64,000 bases of DNA from Terriglobia bacterium. Lineage in GTDB: Bacteria; Acidobacteriota; Terriglobia; Bryobacterales; Bryobacteraceae. Where the stretch lies: positions 30,966-94,965 of the forward strand of contig JAIQFS010000019.1 in the NCBI GenBank assembly GCA_020073145.1, in the 5' to 3' direction. The notes beneath the pieces are model-generated. The model was not told the origin of the DNA. It saw nothing but the letters and a program-made list of their open reading frames with translations, and did no database searches. A program made the position numbers and the translations under genes. This document shows positions 1 to 8,081 of the stretch, one piece after another; the first letter of the stretch is position 1; each line of letters opens with the position of its first letter.

Positions 1-175
1 CGCGGCGGAGCGCGGCCTCCAGCGCTTCCCCGGTCTCCACCAGCCCACCCGGAATCGACCACCAGCCCTTGAGCGGCTCCCCGCCCCGTTCGGCCATCAG
101 AATCCGGTCGCCGTCAAAAATCAGCGCGCCCACGCCGAGCAGCGGGTGCTTGGGGTAGCGGCGATCTTCCTTCAC
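1..175 (-). CDS. NUDIX hydrolase, N-terminal part (runs off window)
   Basis: Only the first 58 codons lie in the window. The frame opens with GTG and reads a beta-strand LLGVGALIF, then WWSIPGGLVETGEALEAAL, which is the start of a NUDIX box (GX5EX7REUXEE) preceded by the usual GxW-x-PGG turn. NUDIX enzymes hydrolyse nucleoside diphosphates linked to another moiety; the substrate cannot be read from this fragment. The GTG overlaps the TGA of the upstream SMP-30 gene by four bases (GTGA), so it is probably translationally coupled as the last visible gene of the phoH-era operon. The family call is firm. The start is inferred from the overlap, because no separate Shine-Dalgarno stands out. Confidence 0.8.
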   Translation of the reverse strand, partial: MKEDRRYPKHPLLGVGALIFDGDRILMAERGGEPLKGWWSIPGGLVETGEALEAALRR

Positions 176-1038
176 GGATCCGCCGGGCGCATCCGGTACA
201 CGAATCCGCGCGCCGTCACGAACAGGAACGGAGAGCCCGAGGACTCGTCCAATGCGCAGCTCGACGCCGGGTCCTGCATCTCAATGGTATGCAGCAGCTG
301 GCCCTGCGGGCTGTAGATCGCCATCCCCTTGCCGGCAACCCACAGGTTTCCCTTCTCATCCACACTCATTCCGCCGGGCACGCCGGCGATGCCCGAAATC
401 AGGACGCGCTCGTTCGAGGCCTCGCCGTTCCGGTCCAGATCGTAAGCGCGGATGTTGTGTTCGTCCGTGTTGGACACGTAGAGCGTGCGGCTGTTGGGCG
501 AAAGCGCGACGCCGTGCGGCCGTCCTTTGGGCCGCGCCACCAGCTGCATCGGCCCCTTCGGCGGAATGTGGTAGACACCGTAGAAATTGAGCTCGCGCTG
601 GTCCGCCTGGTATCCGAACGCCGGATCGGTGAAGTAAACGTGCCCGGACTTGCTCACCGCAATGCCCGCCGGCGCGTTCAACCGCTTGTCTTCCCAGCGT
701 TCCGCCAGCACCTCAATGGCGCCGCTCTTGTCCGTCCGGGTGACGCGCCGCGCCCGCGTTTCGGCGGTATACAGCCGGCCTTGCGCATCGAAGGCGTTGC
801 CGCTCGGGCCGTTGGCGTGTTCGCGAAGCACCTCCGCCTGGCGGCCTGGAACCCATTTCAGCAGACGGTTGTTGGGGGTGTCACTGAAGACCAGGAACCC
901 GTCCTTGGACCACGCCGCGCCTTCCGTGAAGCGGTAGCCCGCCGCGATCTTCTCACTGACAAACTGGGGAAATTGCTGCCCGAATGCGGCCCAGCAGAAA
1001 ACGGGAACCAGCCACCACCACCGCGCCCGACTCTTCAT
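172..1038 (-). CDS. SMP-30/gluconolactonase-like exported beta-propeller protein
   Basis: 288 residues. The N-terminus (MKSRARWWWLVPVFCWAAFG then QQ) is a signal peptide with probable cleavage after AFG, so the product acts outside the cytoplasm. The rest fits the SMP-30/gluconolactonase/LRE six-bladed propeller family: FTEGAAWSKDGFLVFSD near the start, then NGPSGNAFDAQGRLYTAE and GGMSVDEKGNLWVA. Members are Ca- or Zn-dependent lactonases, but many exported acidobacterial homologues have no assigned substrate, so gluconolactonase activity is only a possibility. ATG overlaps the BON gene stop (ATGA). Its presence in an operon of core genes looks like a lineage-specific addition rather than a functional link. 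Confidence 0.82.
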   Translation of the reverse strand: MKSRARWWWLVPVFCWAAFGQQFPQFVSEKIAAGYRFTEGAAWSKDGFLVFSDTPNNRLLKWVPGRQAEVLREHANGPSGNAFDAQGRLYTAETRARRVTRTDKSGAIEVLAERWEDKRLNAPAGIAVSKSGHVYFTDPAFGYQADQRELNFYGVYHIPPKGPMQLVARPKGRPHGVALSPNSRTLYVSNTDEHNIRAYDLDRNGEASNERVLISGIAGVPGGMSVDEKGNLWVAGKGMAIYSPQGQLLHTIEMQDPASSCALDESSGSPFLFVTARGFVYRMRPADP

Positions 1039-1334
1039 TTCCCGTTGTTATTCGAGCGAAGCGTGATGTTGTTGATCACCTGCTTGACGCCCTTGACGCT
1101 TTTGGCCAGTTTCGTGGCGCGGTCCTTCTGCTTGTCTTGTTCGACTTGACCGGACACCGTCACCACCCCGTTTTTGACGTCGACCTCCAGGGCGCCGCCC
1201 TTCACGACCGCGTCACTCGCCAGCTTGATGCGGACGTTGTTGTAAATCATGTCGTCGGTCACCGCGTCTTTCGCCAAGCCAACGCCGGCCATCATCAGGG
1301 CCATCAACAGGAATGCGCAGATTCTAGTTTTCAT
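1035..1334 (-). CDS. Exported BON-domain protein
   Basis: 99 residues: a signal peptide (MKTRICAFLLMALMMAGVGLA) followed by one BON domain. The domain shows the usual pattern of a helix (DDMIYNNVRIKLASD), a strand with a conserved glycine (VDVKNGVVTVSGQV) and VKGVKQVINNI. BON domains, as in OsmY, are found in periplasmic proteins and are thought to bind phospholipid or membranes. The gene starts within the last codons of era (11 bp overlap) and its stop overlaps the next start, so it sits firmly in the operon. Function beyond a periplasmic or envelope role cannot be inferred. Confidence 0.85.
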   Translation of the reverse strand: MKTRICAFLLMALMMAGVGLAKDAVTDDMIYNNVRIKLASDAVVKGGALEVDVKNGVVTVSGQVEQDKQKDRATKLAKSVKGVKQVINNITLRSNNNGK

Positions 1335-2241
1335 CGTCCCCGGTCATTGTACGCCAGTCGAGGGCATTCAGGAAGGCGGGCTTGTCCCGCCAGCCCGGCT
1401 GCACGCGAACGTGCAGATTGAGGTAGATCTTCACGCCGAAGAGCCGCTCCATTTCCTGACGCGCCAGCGTGCCGATTTTTTTCAGCATGATGCCCTGAGA
1501 CCCGATCACGATGGCCTTCTGGCCCGGCCGCTCCACCCGGATGGTGGCATAGATGCGTGTGATCCGGGGGGTCTCGTTCCACTGGTCCACCGCGACTCCC
1601 ACCGAGTGCGGTACCTCCTGCCGGGTGGCCAGCAGGACTTTTTCCCGAATCAACTCGGCCGCCAAGAAACGTTCAGGCTGGTCGGTGACATGGTCCTCCG
1701 GAAAATAGGCCGGCCCTTCCGGAAGCCGCTCCAGAATCACGCGCCGCAGTTCCTCCAGCCCAACGCGTTTAGACGCCGAAACCGGCACATACTCGGCGAA
1801 GTCATACGCAGCCTTATACTGCTCGATTAAGGGCAGCAGCATGGCCTTCTCGCGCAGAAGATCGACCTTGTTCAGCACCAGCACCACGGGGGTGTTGGTC
1901 CGGCTCACCGTTTTCACGGCACGCCGATCCTCCTCCTGGAAAGGCCGCGCCGCGTCCGCGAGAAACAGCAGCAGATCGCGCTCTTCCAGGGCCGCGTGCA
2001 CGGTGTCCATCATCCGCTTGTTGAGCGGCGTATCGGCCCGGTGAATGCCGGGGGTGTCGACAAAAATGACCTGCGCTTCGCCGGGCAGCGTCAGCACGCC
2101 CTGAATCGAGGTTCGGGTAGTCTGCGGCTTATCCGCCACGATGGCCACCTTCTGCCCCACCAGCGCGTTCAGTAACGTGGATTTGCCGGCGTTCGGACGG
2201 CCCACCAGCGACACGAATCCGGACCGGAATGTTTTGCTCAT
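1324..2241 (-). CDS. era: GTPase Era
   Basis: 305 residues from the ATG at 2241, chosen because it overlaps the upstream stop (ATGA) and begins MSKTFRSGFVSLVGRPNAGKS as in Era; an open frame extends 46 codons further upstream but reads like non-coding sequence. Era binds the 3' end of 16S rRNA and helps 30S assembly. G1 is GRPNAGKS (residues 14-21), the switch I threonines follow in KPQTTRTSIQGV, G3 is DTPG and G4 is NKVD. The C-terminal KH domain contains IVIGSQGIMLKKIGTLAR. Length matches the family (about 300). The order phoH-ybeY-corC-era is a widely conserved RNA-metabolism neighbourhood. Confidence 0.96.
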   Translation of the reverse strand: MSKTFRSGFVSLVGRPNAGKSTLLNALVGQKVAIVADKPQTTRTSIQGVLTLPGEAQVIFVDTPGIHRADTPLNKRMMDTVHAALEERDLLLFLADAARPFQEEDRRAVKTVSRTNTPVVLVLNKVDLLREKAMLLPLIEQYKAAYDFAEYVPVSASKRVGLEELRRVILERLPEGPAYFPEDHVTDQPERFLAAELIREKVLLATRQEVPHSVGVAVDQWNETPRITRIYATIRVERPGQKAIVIGSQGIMLKKIGTLARQEMERLFGVKIYLNLHVRVQPGWRDKPAFLNALDWRTMTGDDEN

Positions 2242-3533
2242 GAGTTCGATTCGTGGGCGACGGTTTGCGACTTGCGGATGCAGACCTGGCCGACGCGCAA
2301 TTCGTCGCTGGCACGCACCTCGACTCGAATGCCATCCCGGTCGACAAACTCGCCCGCTTTGGGGACGCGGCCCAGCCACTCCGTCACCAGACCGCCGACG
2401 GTGGTGGACTCGATGTCATCCTCGCGGTGGAAGGACTCGAACAAGTCCCCCACGCGATCGAGATCGAAACTGCCGGACACGATGTAGCCGCCATGTCCGT
2501 CTTCGGCGACGTCGCTATCCGGCTCGTGTTCGTCGCGGATCTCTCCGATGATGACTTCCAGCAGGTCTTCCATGGTGGCGAGGCCGGCCGTGTTGCCGTA
2601 CTCGTCCACCACGATCACCATGTGGGTGTTCTCCTGCTGCATCTGGCGCATCAGGTCGTTCACCGGCTTGCTCTCCGGCACGAACAGGATGGGCCGCAGC
2701 AATTCGCGCACCGTGCGCTTCTCCCGCTCTTCTTCTTCCACCTCAAACATGTCGCGCACGTGGACGAAGCCGAGGATCTGGTCGATGTTCTGCTCGAAGG
2801 CCGGGATGCGCGAGTACTGCTCGGTGATCACGAGCTGGCGCAGGATTTCAAGCGTGGCATCGGCTGAGATCGAAACGATGTTCGGCCGCGGCGTCATGAC
2901 CTCGCGCACCACCTTGTCGCCGAACTCGACCACGGACTGGATCAGCTTGCGGTCCTCTTCCTCGATCAAGCCCTCTTCGGCGCCGGCCGAGATGAGCGCT
3001 TCGATGTTTTCGGCCTGCGTGGGCGTCTCTTCGGCGGCGGCCGCGTCATCGGTGAGATCCACCAGCGACTGGAAGAACGAAAGCAGCGCTTCGCACGGCC
3101 GGGCGAGCCAGCCCATGCCGCGCAGCAGGGGGACCAGCGGCAGCAGCCAGTGCCCGGCGGTCCGACGATAGAGAAGTTGCGGAATCGCGTAGGAAGCCGC
3201 GATCATCGTGAACCACGCAGCCACGGCCGCCTGCCAGAATTCGGCAGCGGTCCAGGTAGCGCCATCGATGAACCCGGAATGGCGCCCGGCGAAGAGGGCA
3301 AAGTACAGGATGCCGAGCAGCACCAGCAGCGTGTGCTTGATGAGCGAAAACACGCCGGCGCCCTGTTCCGTGCTCATGCCGAGCTTGTCTTCCAGCGTCT
3401 CCTTGAAGAACTTGAGCGAAGGCAGATCCCGCGTGCGCAGCCGCATGCTCTCCAGAAAGAGCACCTGGACGAAGGTCACGAGGCCCAACAGCGGAATCGC
3501 CGCAAGGGTCACCAGGGCCGTCGCGAGCATCAT
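2238..3533 (-). CDS. CorC/HlyC-type CBS-pair membrane protein
   Basis: 431 residues. Residues 1 to about 160 hold hydrophobic segments resembling a CNNM/DUF21-like membrane domain, though weakly. A CBS pair follows, with VREVMTPRPNIVSISADA opening it and MVIVVDEYGNTAGLATMEDL in the second CBS. The C-terminal CorC_HlyC (TerC-associated) domain reads TVGGLVTEWLGRVPKAGEF. The family is linked to Mg/Co efflux or resistance and often carries the misleading name hemolysin. Start and stop overlap ybeY and era respectively, as is common for corC in ybeY-era operons. The membrane half is less typical than the CBS half, so transport is not certain. Confidence 0.87.
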   Translation of the reverse strand: MMLATALVTLAAIPLLGLVTFVQVLFLESMRLRTRDLPSLKFFKETLEDKLGMSTEQGAGVFSLIKHTLLVLLGILYFALFAGRHSGFIDGATWTAAEFWQAAVAAWFTMIAASYAIPQLLYRRTAGHWLLPLVPLLRGMGWLARPCEALLSFFQSLVDLTDDAAAAEETPTQAENIEALISAGAEEGLIEEEDRKLIQSVVEFGDKVVREVMTPRPNIVSISADATLEILRQLVITEQYSRIPAFEQNIDQILGFVHVRDMFEVEEEEREKRTVRELLRPILFVPESKPVNDLMRQMQQENTHMVIVVDEYGNTAGLATMEDLLEVIIGEIRDEHEPDSDVAEDGHGGYIVSGSFDLDRVGDLFESFHREDDIESTTVGGLVTEWLGRVPKAGEFVDRDGIRVEVRASDELRVGQVCIRKSQTVAHESNS

Positions 3534-3979
3534 CGCCGCACCCGCTCGATCAAGCCGTTGGGCAGCCTCAAAGCAGCCCGCCAGCGTTTCTCCGCCCGAG
3601 CCATCCGGCCGCGGTCGGTTTCATGGTCCATCCCCAGCAGGTGCAAGACCCCGTGCAACATGAGGATCTGGATCTCCTGCTCGACGGTATGTCCGAATTC
3701 GCGGGCTTGCGCCCGCGCCCGCGCGGCCGAGACGGCGACGTCGCCCAAAAAGTGTTCCAAAATGGAGCCGGCCGGGAACGACAGCACATCGGTCGTTGCG
3801 TCTTTTCCGCGATACTCCCGGTTCAGCCGCCGCAGCTCGGCGTCGGTGGTGACCAGGCAATCGAAGCGCCGGCCGCGCGCCACCTCCGCTTCGAGCGCAC
3901 GGGCGAACCGCTCGATCGGCCGGCGCCGCACGCTGCCCGGAATACCTCGAAATATAACGGTACTGCCGTCGGGAGACAT
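3530..3979 (-). CDS. ybeY: Endoribonuclease YbeY
   Basis: 149 residues. YbeY is a single-strand-specific endoribonuclease required for 16S rRNA 3'-end maturation and 70S quality control. The zinc-binding signature HGVLHLLGMDH (H-x3-H-x5-H) is intact, preceded by REYRGKDATTDVLSFP, another hallmark. The gene follows phoH by 11 nt and overlaps the CorC-type gene. This matches the conserved phoH-ybeY pairing, where the PhoH NTPase and YbeY are thought to cooperate in RNA metabolism. Confidence 0.95.
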   Translation of the reverse strand: MSPDGSTVIFRGIPGSVRRRPIERFARALEAEVARGRRFDCLVTTDAELRRLNREYRGKDATTDVLSFPAGSILEHFLGDVAVSAARARAQAREFGHTVEQEIQILMLHGVLHLLGMDHETDRGRMARAEKRWRAALRLPNGLIERVRR

Positions 3980-3990
3980 CGGCGTGACGC

Positions 3991-5031
3991 TCAGGCTTCG
4001 GGCGCGGTCTCGGAACTGTCCGGCATGCCGTTGCCGTTCTCCGCTGCGGGCTCGGCCAGCTTCAAAGCCAGTTGCCGCCCCGCGCCCACGGTTTCGTTGT
4101 AGCGTTCGTAGGCTTTGACGATGCGCTGCACCAGCGCGTGGCGCACCACGTCCTTCTCATCGAACTGCACGAAGCTGATGCCCTCCACGCCCTTCAGTAC
4201 GTCGAGGGCGTCAATTAACCCGCTCCGCCGCGCGTTGGGCAGATCGATCTGGGTGATGTCGCCGTTCACCACCATCTTCGAGTTGAAACCCTGGCGGGTG
4301 AGGATCATCTTCATCTGCTCCGGTGTGCTGTTCTGCGCTTCGTCCAGAATGATGAAGCTGTCGTTCAGCGTGCGCCCGCGCATAAACGCAATCGGCGCCA
4401 CCTCGATGACGTTGCGCTCCAGCAGCTTCTCCACGCGATCGGTATCCAGCATATCGTAGAGCGCGTCGTAGAGCGGGCGCAGGTACGGATCCACCTTTTC
4501 CTGCAGCGTGCCGGGCAAGAAGCCCAGACGCTCGCCGGCCTCTACCGCCGGCCGCGTGAGAATGATCCGCGCCACCTGCTTGTTGATCAGCGCCGAAACC
4601 CCCATGGCCACCGCCAGGTAGGTCTTCCCCGTGCCCGCCGGGCCCACCCCGAACACCATGTCGTTGCGCTCGATGGCTTCCAGGTACCGCCGCTGATTCA
4701 CCGACTTCGGCGCCAGCGCCTTCTTGCCGAAATTGCGCTGCCGCCCGCTCTGCACCAGCGCGCGCAGCGACACCTCGCGGTCGAGCGTCACCACCCGCAG
4801 GTATCCGTTCAAGTCGCCGTTGTTAAAGACGTGGCCTTCGCGGATGAGCGTATTGTAGTCTTCCAGAATATTCTCGACGCGCGAGACGTTTTCGGCCTCC
4901 CCTTCGATCTCCAGGTTGTTGTCCACCAGTTGGGTATGAACGCCCAGCCCGCTTTCGAGCAACCGGATATTTTCATCGCGCGTGCCGAAGAGGTTTTCGA
5001 CGCCTTTGCTGATGCGAACGCTGGCTTTCAT
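3991..5031 (-). CDS. phoH: PhoH family ATPase (PhoH-like, RNA-associated)
   Basis: 346 residues from the ATG at 5031, where the protein begins [19 protein letters not shown]; an upstream extension of 61 codons to 5214 crosses the promoter and is rejected. The N-terminal part (about 1-110) is the KH-like region seen in PhoH2/YbeZ-type proteins ([20 protein letters not shown]). The ATPase core has Walker A GPAGTGKT and Walker B with [17 protein letters not shown]. First gene of the phoH-ybeY-corC-era operon. A 5' leader of about 115 nt with a GC-rich palindrome separates the -10 box from the start. PhoH proteins hydrolyse ATP and are linked to RNA processing, but the exact reaction is unsettled. 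Confidence 0.93.
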   Translation of the reverse strand: MKASVRISKGVENLFGTRDENIRLLESGLGVHTQLVDNNLEIEGEAENVSRVENILEDYNTLIREGHVFNNGDLNGYLRVVTLDREVSLRALVQSGRQRNFGKKALAPKSVNQRRYLEAIERNDMVFGVGPAGTGKTYLAVAMGVSALINKQVARIILTRPAVEAGERLGFLPGTLQEKVDPYLRPLYDALYDMLDTDRVEKLLERNVIEVAPIAFMRGRTLNDSFIILDEAQNSTPEQMKMILTRQGFNSKMVVNGDITQIDLPNARRSGLIDALDVLKGVEGISFVQFDEKDVVRHALVQRIVKAYERYNETVGAGRQLALKLAEPAAENGNGMPDSSETAPEA

Positions 5032-5115
5032 TGAAGGGGTACTGGATGCCTCCGAACAGACGAAAGAACAGACGGGGTTTCGTTTTGGACTGGGAAGGAA
5101 TTCGAAACTGCGTCG

Positions 5116-5131
5116 GCCCGCTGCAGCGGGC
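5116..5131. repeat. 16-bp perfect palindrome in phoH leader
   Basis: GCCCGCTGCAGCGGGC lies between the -10 box and the phoH start codon, in the transcribed leader. It could be an operator or form an RNA stem; there is no U-run, so it is not an intrinsic terminator. Confidence 0.5.
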
Positions 5132-5152
5132 GGATCAAAACCATCTGCCTTT

Positions 5153-5158
5153 ATTATA
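5153..5158 (-). promoter_or_regulatory. -10 box of phoH operon promoter
   Basis: On the minus strand the hexamer is a perfect TATAAT, followed by an AT-rich stretch. No good -35 is visible at 16-18 bp, so the promoter may rely on an activator or extended contacts. It is the only consensus -10 upstream of phoH. Confidence 0.5.
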
Positions 5159-5214
5159 CTATTGTTCCGCGCAGGGCTGAAAAAACAGGATTTCGTGGCC
5201 GGCCCTCTCTCCAA

Positions 5215-5492
5215 CTAATTGATTCCATTGCACAATAGATTACCCTGGTCGGGCTCTTTCTGCGTCGACCATCGAAGAGCCGCTTGGTATCGCTCATGGT
5301 GGGGCCAATGATCTTCAATGGTCGGCAAGCCGAGGCCGCGACCTCCCTCCGGCGAAGCCTCCCACCGCAGGCGTCCTTCGAACAAAGACTCAGATGGGAC
5401 CGCCATAAGCGAAAGAGGACAGCCGGTTTTCCGCCTTCTTTCCCTTCCAGATAAAATGCACGTTCCGCAATCATGTCATCACTATCCGGCAT
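5215..5492 (-). pseudogene. Possible remnant of a DUF6968-like gene
   Basis: Two minus-strand frames together look like one short protein family. The upstream frame begins MPDSDDMIAERAFYLEGKEG (from 5492) and resembles the start of DUF6968 proteins (IAER-x-F-x-LEG). The second frame, open to 5215, reads SLFEGRLRWEASPEGGRGLG then LPTIEDHWP, resembling the family's C-terminal GRL-x-W...LGLP block. The expected middle section of about 60 residues is missing at the frame change near 5400. I infer an internally deleted, frameshifted remnant. The family match is from memory of its pattern and is uncertain. The rest of 5032-5566 holds the phoH leader and promoter and nothing else I recognise. Confidence 0.3.
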
Positions 5493-5566
5493 GATCCCTC
5501 CCTGTCTATGTCAGAGATCCTTCCGGACACCAGGCGATGCAGCCGGTTCAAAAGGTCGGCGGGGTA

Positions 5567-6043
5567 CTATTGAACCAGCCGCAGCCCGGCCGGTCCTGGA
5601 ATGGTGCGCACCCAGGAATTCATGTCTTCTTCATTTTGAAGCAGATCCCGCAGCGTGGCCTTGCTCAAGACATGGTCCACCGCCACCTGGACGGCGCGCC
5701 ACAGCGACCGCACCGAGCAATCCACCGAACGGGTGCAGATGGCCGCCTGCCCGGAATGGCTGTCGCAGAACTTGCTCTCAAACAACCGCCCGCCCAGCGC
5801 ATCGATGACGTTGCCGATGACAATCGCCTCGGCCGGCCGCGCCAGAGTGTAGCCACCCTCTTTGCCGCGGGCCGCTTTCACGAAACCACCTTTGCGCAGC
5901 ACGCGGAGAATTTTGGCCGCGTAGGACGGCGACACGCCTTCGGCCTGGCTGATCTCGGGAATCGTCAGGCTGCCGCCCTCCCCGGCATACCCGATGCGCA
6001 CCAGGCACCGCAGACCGTATTCTTCGTTGGCGGAAAGCTTCAT
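5567..6043 (-). CDS. Rrf2-family (IscR/SufR-like) transcriptional regulator
   Basis: 158 residues. The N-terminal winged helix reads MKLSANEEYGLRCLVRIGYA, IPEISQAEGVSPSYAAKILR (recognition region) and the wing GGYTLARP, all typical of Rrf2. Three cysteines at 93, 103 and 109 (KFCDS, AICT, DCSV) lie where IscR-type proteins ligate an Fe-S cluster, so it probably senses Fe-S status. It is the last gene of the suf operon, 24 nt after sufT, so the operon encodes its own likely repressor. The C-terminus after residue 130 is longer than the cluster-binding core and has no motif I know. Direct control of sufB is inferred from the palindrome at 11502-11519. Confidence 0.88.
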   Translation of the reverse strand: MKLSANEEYGLRCLVRIGYAGEGGSLTIPEISQAEGVSPSYAAKILRVLRKGGFVKAARGKEGGYTLARPAEAIVIGNVIDALGGRLFESKFCDSHSGQAAICTRSVDCSVRSLWRAVQVAVDHVLSKATLRDLLQNEEDMNSWVRTIPGPAGLRLVQ

Positions 6044-6067
6044 CAGCGCACCCTCATCTCCGCGGTT

Positions 6068-6400
6068 TCATCTCCTCAACCTGGCGATCGGAATGATGTC
6101 TTCAATCCCCAACGCCAGCTTGGCGGCTTCTGACATCCGCGCTTTCGTCCACGGAGGGTCGAACGTCAGTTCCAGCTTCACATCCGTCACCCCGGGAACT
6201 GCGCGCACCGCGCGTTCCACATCAGCCGGCAGCGTGCCGGCTACCGGGCAATTGGGTGCGGTCAAGGTCATCCGGATCGCCGCCCGCCCTTCGGCGTCCA
6301 CTGACGAATCGTAGATCAGGCCGAGCTCGTAAATGTTCACCGGCATCTCCGGGTCGTAGACCGTCTTCAACGCGGCGGTGATGGAATCTTGCAAGCTCAT
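6068..6400 (-). CDS. sufT: SufT/MIP18-family (DUF59) Fe-S assembly factor
   Basis: 110 residues, single DUF59/MIP18 domain: DPEMPVNIYELGLIYDSSVD at the start and MTLTAPNCPVAGTLPADVE containing the conserved cysteine of the TxPxCP motif. SufT proteins assist maturation of Fe-S proteins, particularly under high Fe-S demand. Located between sufU and the Rrf2 regulator with ATGA coupling to sufU, matching the suf operon arrangement in other bacteria. PaaD-type paralogues exist, but the operon context decides for SufT. Confidence 0.9.
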   Translation of the reverse strand: MSLQDSITAALKTVYDPEMPVNIYELGLIYDSSVDAEGRAAIRMTLTAPNCPVAGTLPADVERAVRAVPGVTDVKLELTFDPPWTKARMSEAAKLALGIEDIIPIARLRR

Positions 6401-6834
6401 TCAGTGGTAGTCAAATCGCCCGTGCCGTTCAGCGCCGATTTCAGCGTGTGCCAGGCCAAGGTGGCGCACTTCACGCGCCCCGGGTAGTCGCGGACGCCGC
6501 AGAAGACCACCAGCTTTCCCAGGTCCTGCGTGGAAGCCGCGTCCTGGGTCAGCAGATCGTGGAACTTCTCCAGCAGATGAAGAGCTTCGTCTTTCGTCTT
6601 CCCTTTGAGGCTCTCGGTCATCAACGACGCCGAGGCGGTCGAAATCGCGCATCCGCAGCCTTCGAAGCTGGCGTCCTGCACGATGTCGTTCTCCACCTTC
6701 AGGTACAGCTTCAGCTTGTCTCCGCACAGCGGGTTGTAGCCGTCGGCGGTGCGGTTGGCATCCTGCATGATGTGGAAATTCCGCGGACGCTTGCTGTGAT
6801 CGAGTATGGTTTCCTGATACAGGTCGTCGACCAT
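6397..6834 (-). CDS. sufU: SufU sulfur acceptor / zinc-dependent sulfurtransferase
   Basis: 145 residues from the ATG at 6834, which overlaps the sufS stop as TGATG; the open frame extends 44 codons upstream inside sufS and is rejected. SufU accepts persulfide sulfur from SufS and passes it to the SufBCD scaffold. The ligand set is visible: C37 and D39 in NPLCGDK, C62 in EGCGC, and C123 in RVKCATLAW, the spacing expected of SufU zinc ligands. The 18-residue insert between the second and last cysteines that separates SufU from IscU is present. Confidence 0.94.
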   Translation of the reverse strand: MVDDLYQETILDHSKRPRNFHIMQDANRTADGYNPLCGDKLKLYLKVENDIVQDASFEGCGCAISTASASLMTESLKGKTKDEALHLLEKFHDLLTQDAASTQDLGKLVVFCGVRDYPGRVKCATLAWHTLKSALNGTGDLTTTE

Positions 6835-8081
6835 CAGTCGAAAACCTCCTTCACTTTGCGCAGACCCTCCACCAGCAGGTCGATTTCCGCCTTCGTGTTG
6901 TAGAACGCCAGCGAAGCTCGCGTGGTGGCGGGAATGTGGAACCAGTCCATCACCGGCTGCGCGCAATGGTGGCCGGTGCGCACCGCGATCGCCATCCGGT
7001 CGAGGACGGTGCCGATATCGTGTGGGTGGATGCCCTCGATGACAAACGAAAGCACCGCCGCCTTCTCCCGTGCGGTTCCGATCATTTTCAACCCCGGAAT
7101 CTTCGATAGAGCCTTGGTGCCGTAAACCAGCAGCTCGTGTTCGTAAGCGGCGATCTTGTCGAGACCGATGTGGGTCGCGTAATCCAGCGCCGCGCCCAGC
7201 CCGATGCCGCTCGCGATGTTGGGCGTCCCGGCTTCGAACTTGTAGGGCACTTCGTTGTAGGTGGTCTTCTCGAAAGTGACCGTGCGGATCATGTCTCCGC
7301 CGCCCTGATACGGCGGCATGGCGTTCAGCAGCTTCAACTTCCCGAAGAGCACGCCGATGCCGGTCGGTCCGAACACCTTGTGGCCGGAAAAGGTGTAGAA
7401 ATCGGCGTCGAGCTCCTGCACATCGACCTTCATGTGCGGCGCGGCCTGCGCTCCGTCAATCAACGTGAGCGCGCCGGCCTCGTGGGCCATCTCGATGATC
7501 TTGTGAACCGGGTTGATGGTGCCGAGCGCATTCGAGACGTGGCCCACCGCCACCATCCGGGTCCGCGGGCTGAGCAGCTTCTCGTACTCGTCCAGCAACA
7601 GCTCGCCACGGTCGTTCATCGGGATCACCCGCAGCTTTGCGCTTTTCTCCTCGCACAGCATCTGCCAGGGCACGATGTTGGAGTGGTGCTCCAACGCCGA
7701 GATGACGATCTCGTCGCCTTCTTTCACGGCCTGCCGGCCCCAGGTGCTGGTCACCAGGTTGATGCCTTCGGTGGCGCCGCGCACGAACACAATCTCGTTC
7801 TTGCTGCGCGCGTTGAGAAAGCGCTTGGCCTTGACTCGCGTTTCTTCGTAGGCTGCCGTAGAACGCTGGCTCAGCTCATGGACGCCGCGGTGAATGTTGG
7901 CGCAGTCCACTTCGTAGAACTTGCGAATGGCCTCGATGACCGCGTAGGGCTTCTGCGCGGTCGCCGCGCTGTCGAAATACACCAGGGGCTTGCCGTGGAT
8001 GGTCTGCTTCAGAACCGGGAAGTCTTCCCGAATCTTTTCCACGTCGAACCCCGCCGCCACCATTCTACTTGCCGTGCTCAT
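6834..8081 (-). CDS. sufS: Cysteine desulfurase SufS
   Basis: 415 residues; a fold-type I PLP enzyme that takes sulfur from L-cysteine to make a protein persulfide. The PLP lysine is K235 in TFSGHKVFGPTGIGVLFG, and the catalytic cysteine is C373 in RTGHHCAQP, in the short-loop arrangement of group II desulfurases. EHHSNIVPWQ is a further family mark. The start at 8081 overlaps the end of sufD by 17 bp; an in-frame ATG at 8063 (one base after the sufD stop) is an equally possible start. Pairs with SufU encoded next. Confidence 0.96.
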   Translation of the reverse strand: MSTASRMVAAGFDVEKIREDFPVLKQTIHGKPLVYFDSAATAQKPYAVIEAIRKFYEVDCANIHRGVHELSQRSTAAYEETRVKAKRFLNARSKNEIVFVRGATEGINLVTSTWGRQAVKEGDEIVISALEHHSNIVPWQMLCEEKSAKLRVIPMNDRGELLLDEYEKLLSPRTRMVAVGHVSNALGTINPVHKIIEMAHEAGALTLIDGAQAAPHMKVDVQELDADFYTFSGHKVFGPTGIGVLFGKLKLLNAMPPYQGGGDMIRTVTFEKTTYNEVPYKFEAGTPNIASGIGLGAALDYATHIGLDKIAAYEHELLVYGTKALSKIPGLKMIGTAREKAAVLSFVIEGIHPHDIGTVLDRMAIAVRTGHHCAQPVMDWFHIPATTRASLAFYNTKAEIDLLVEGLRKVKEVFD

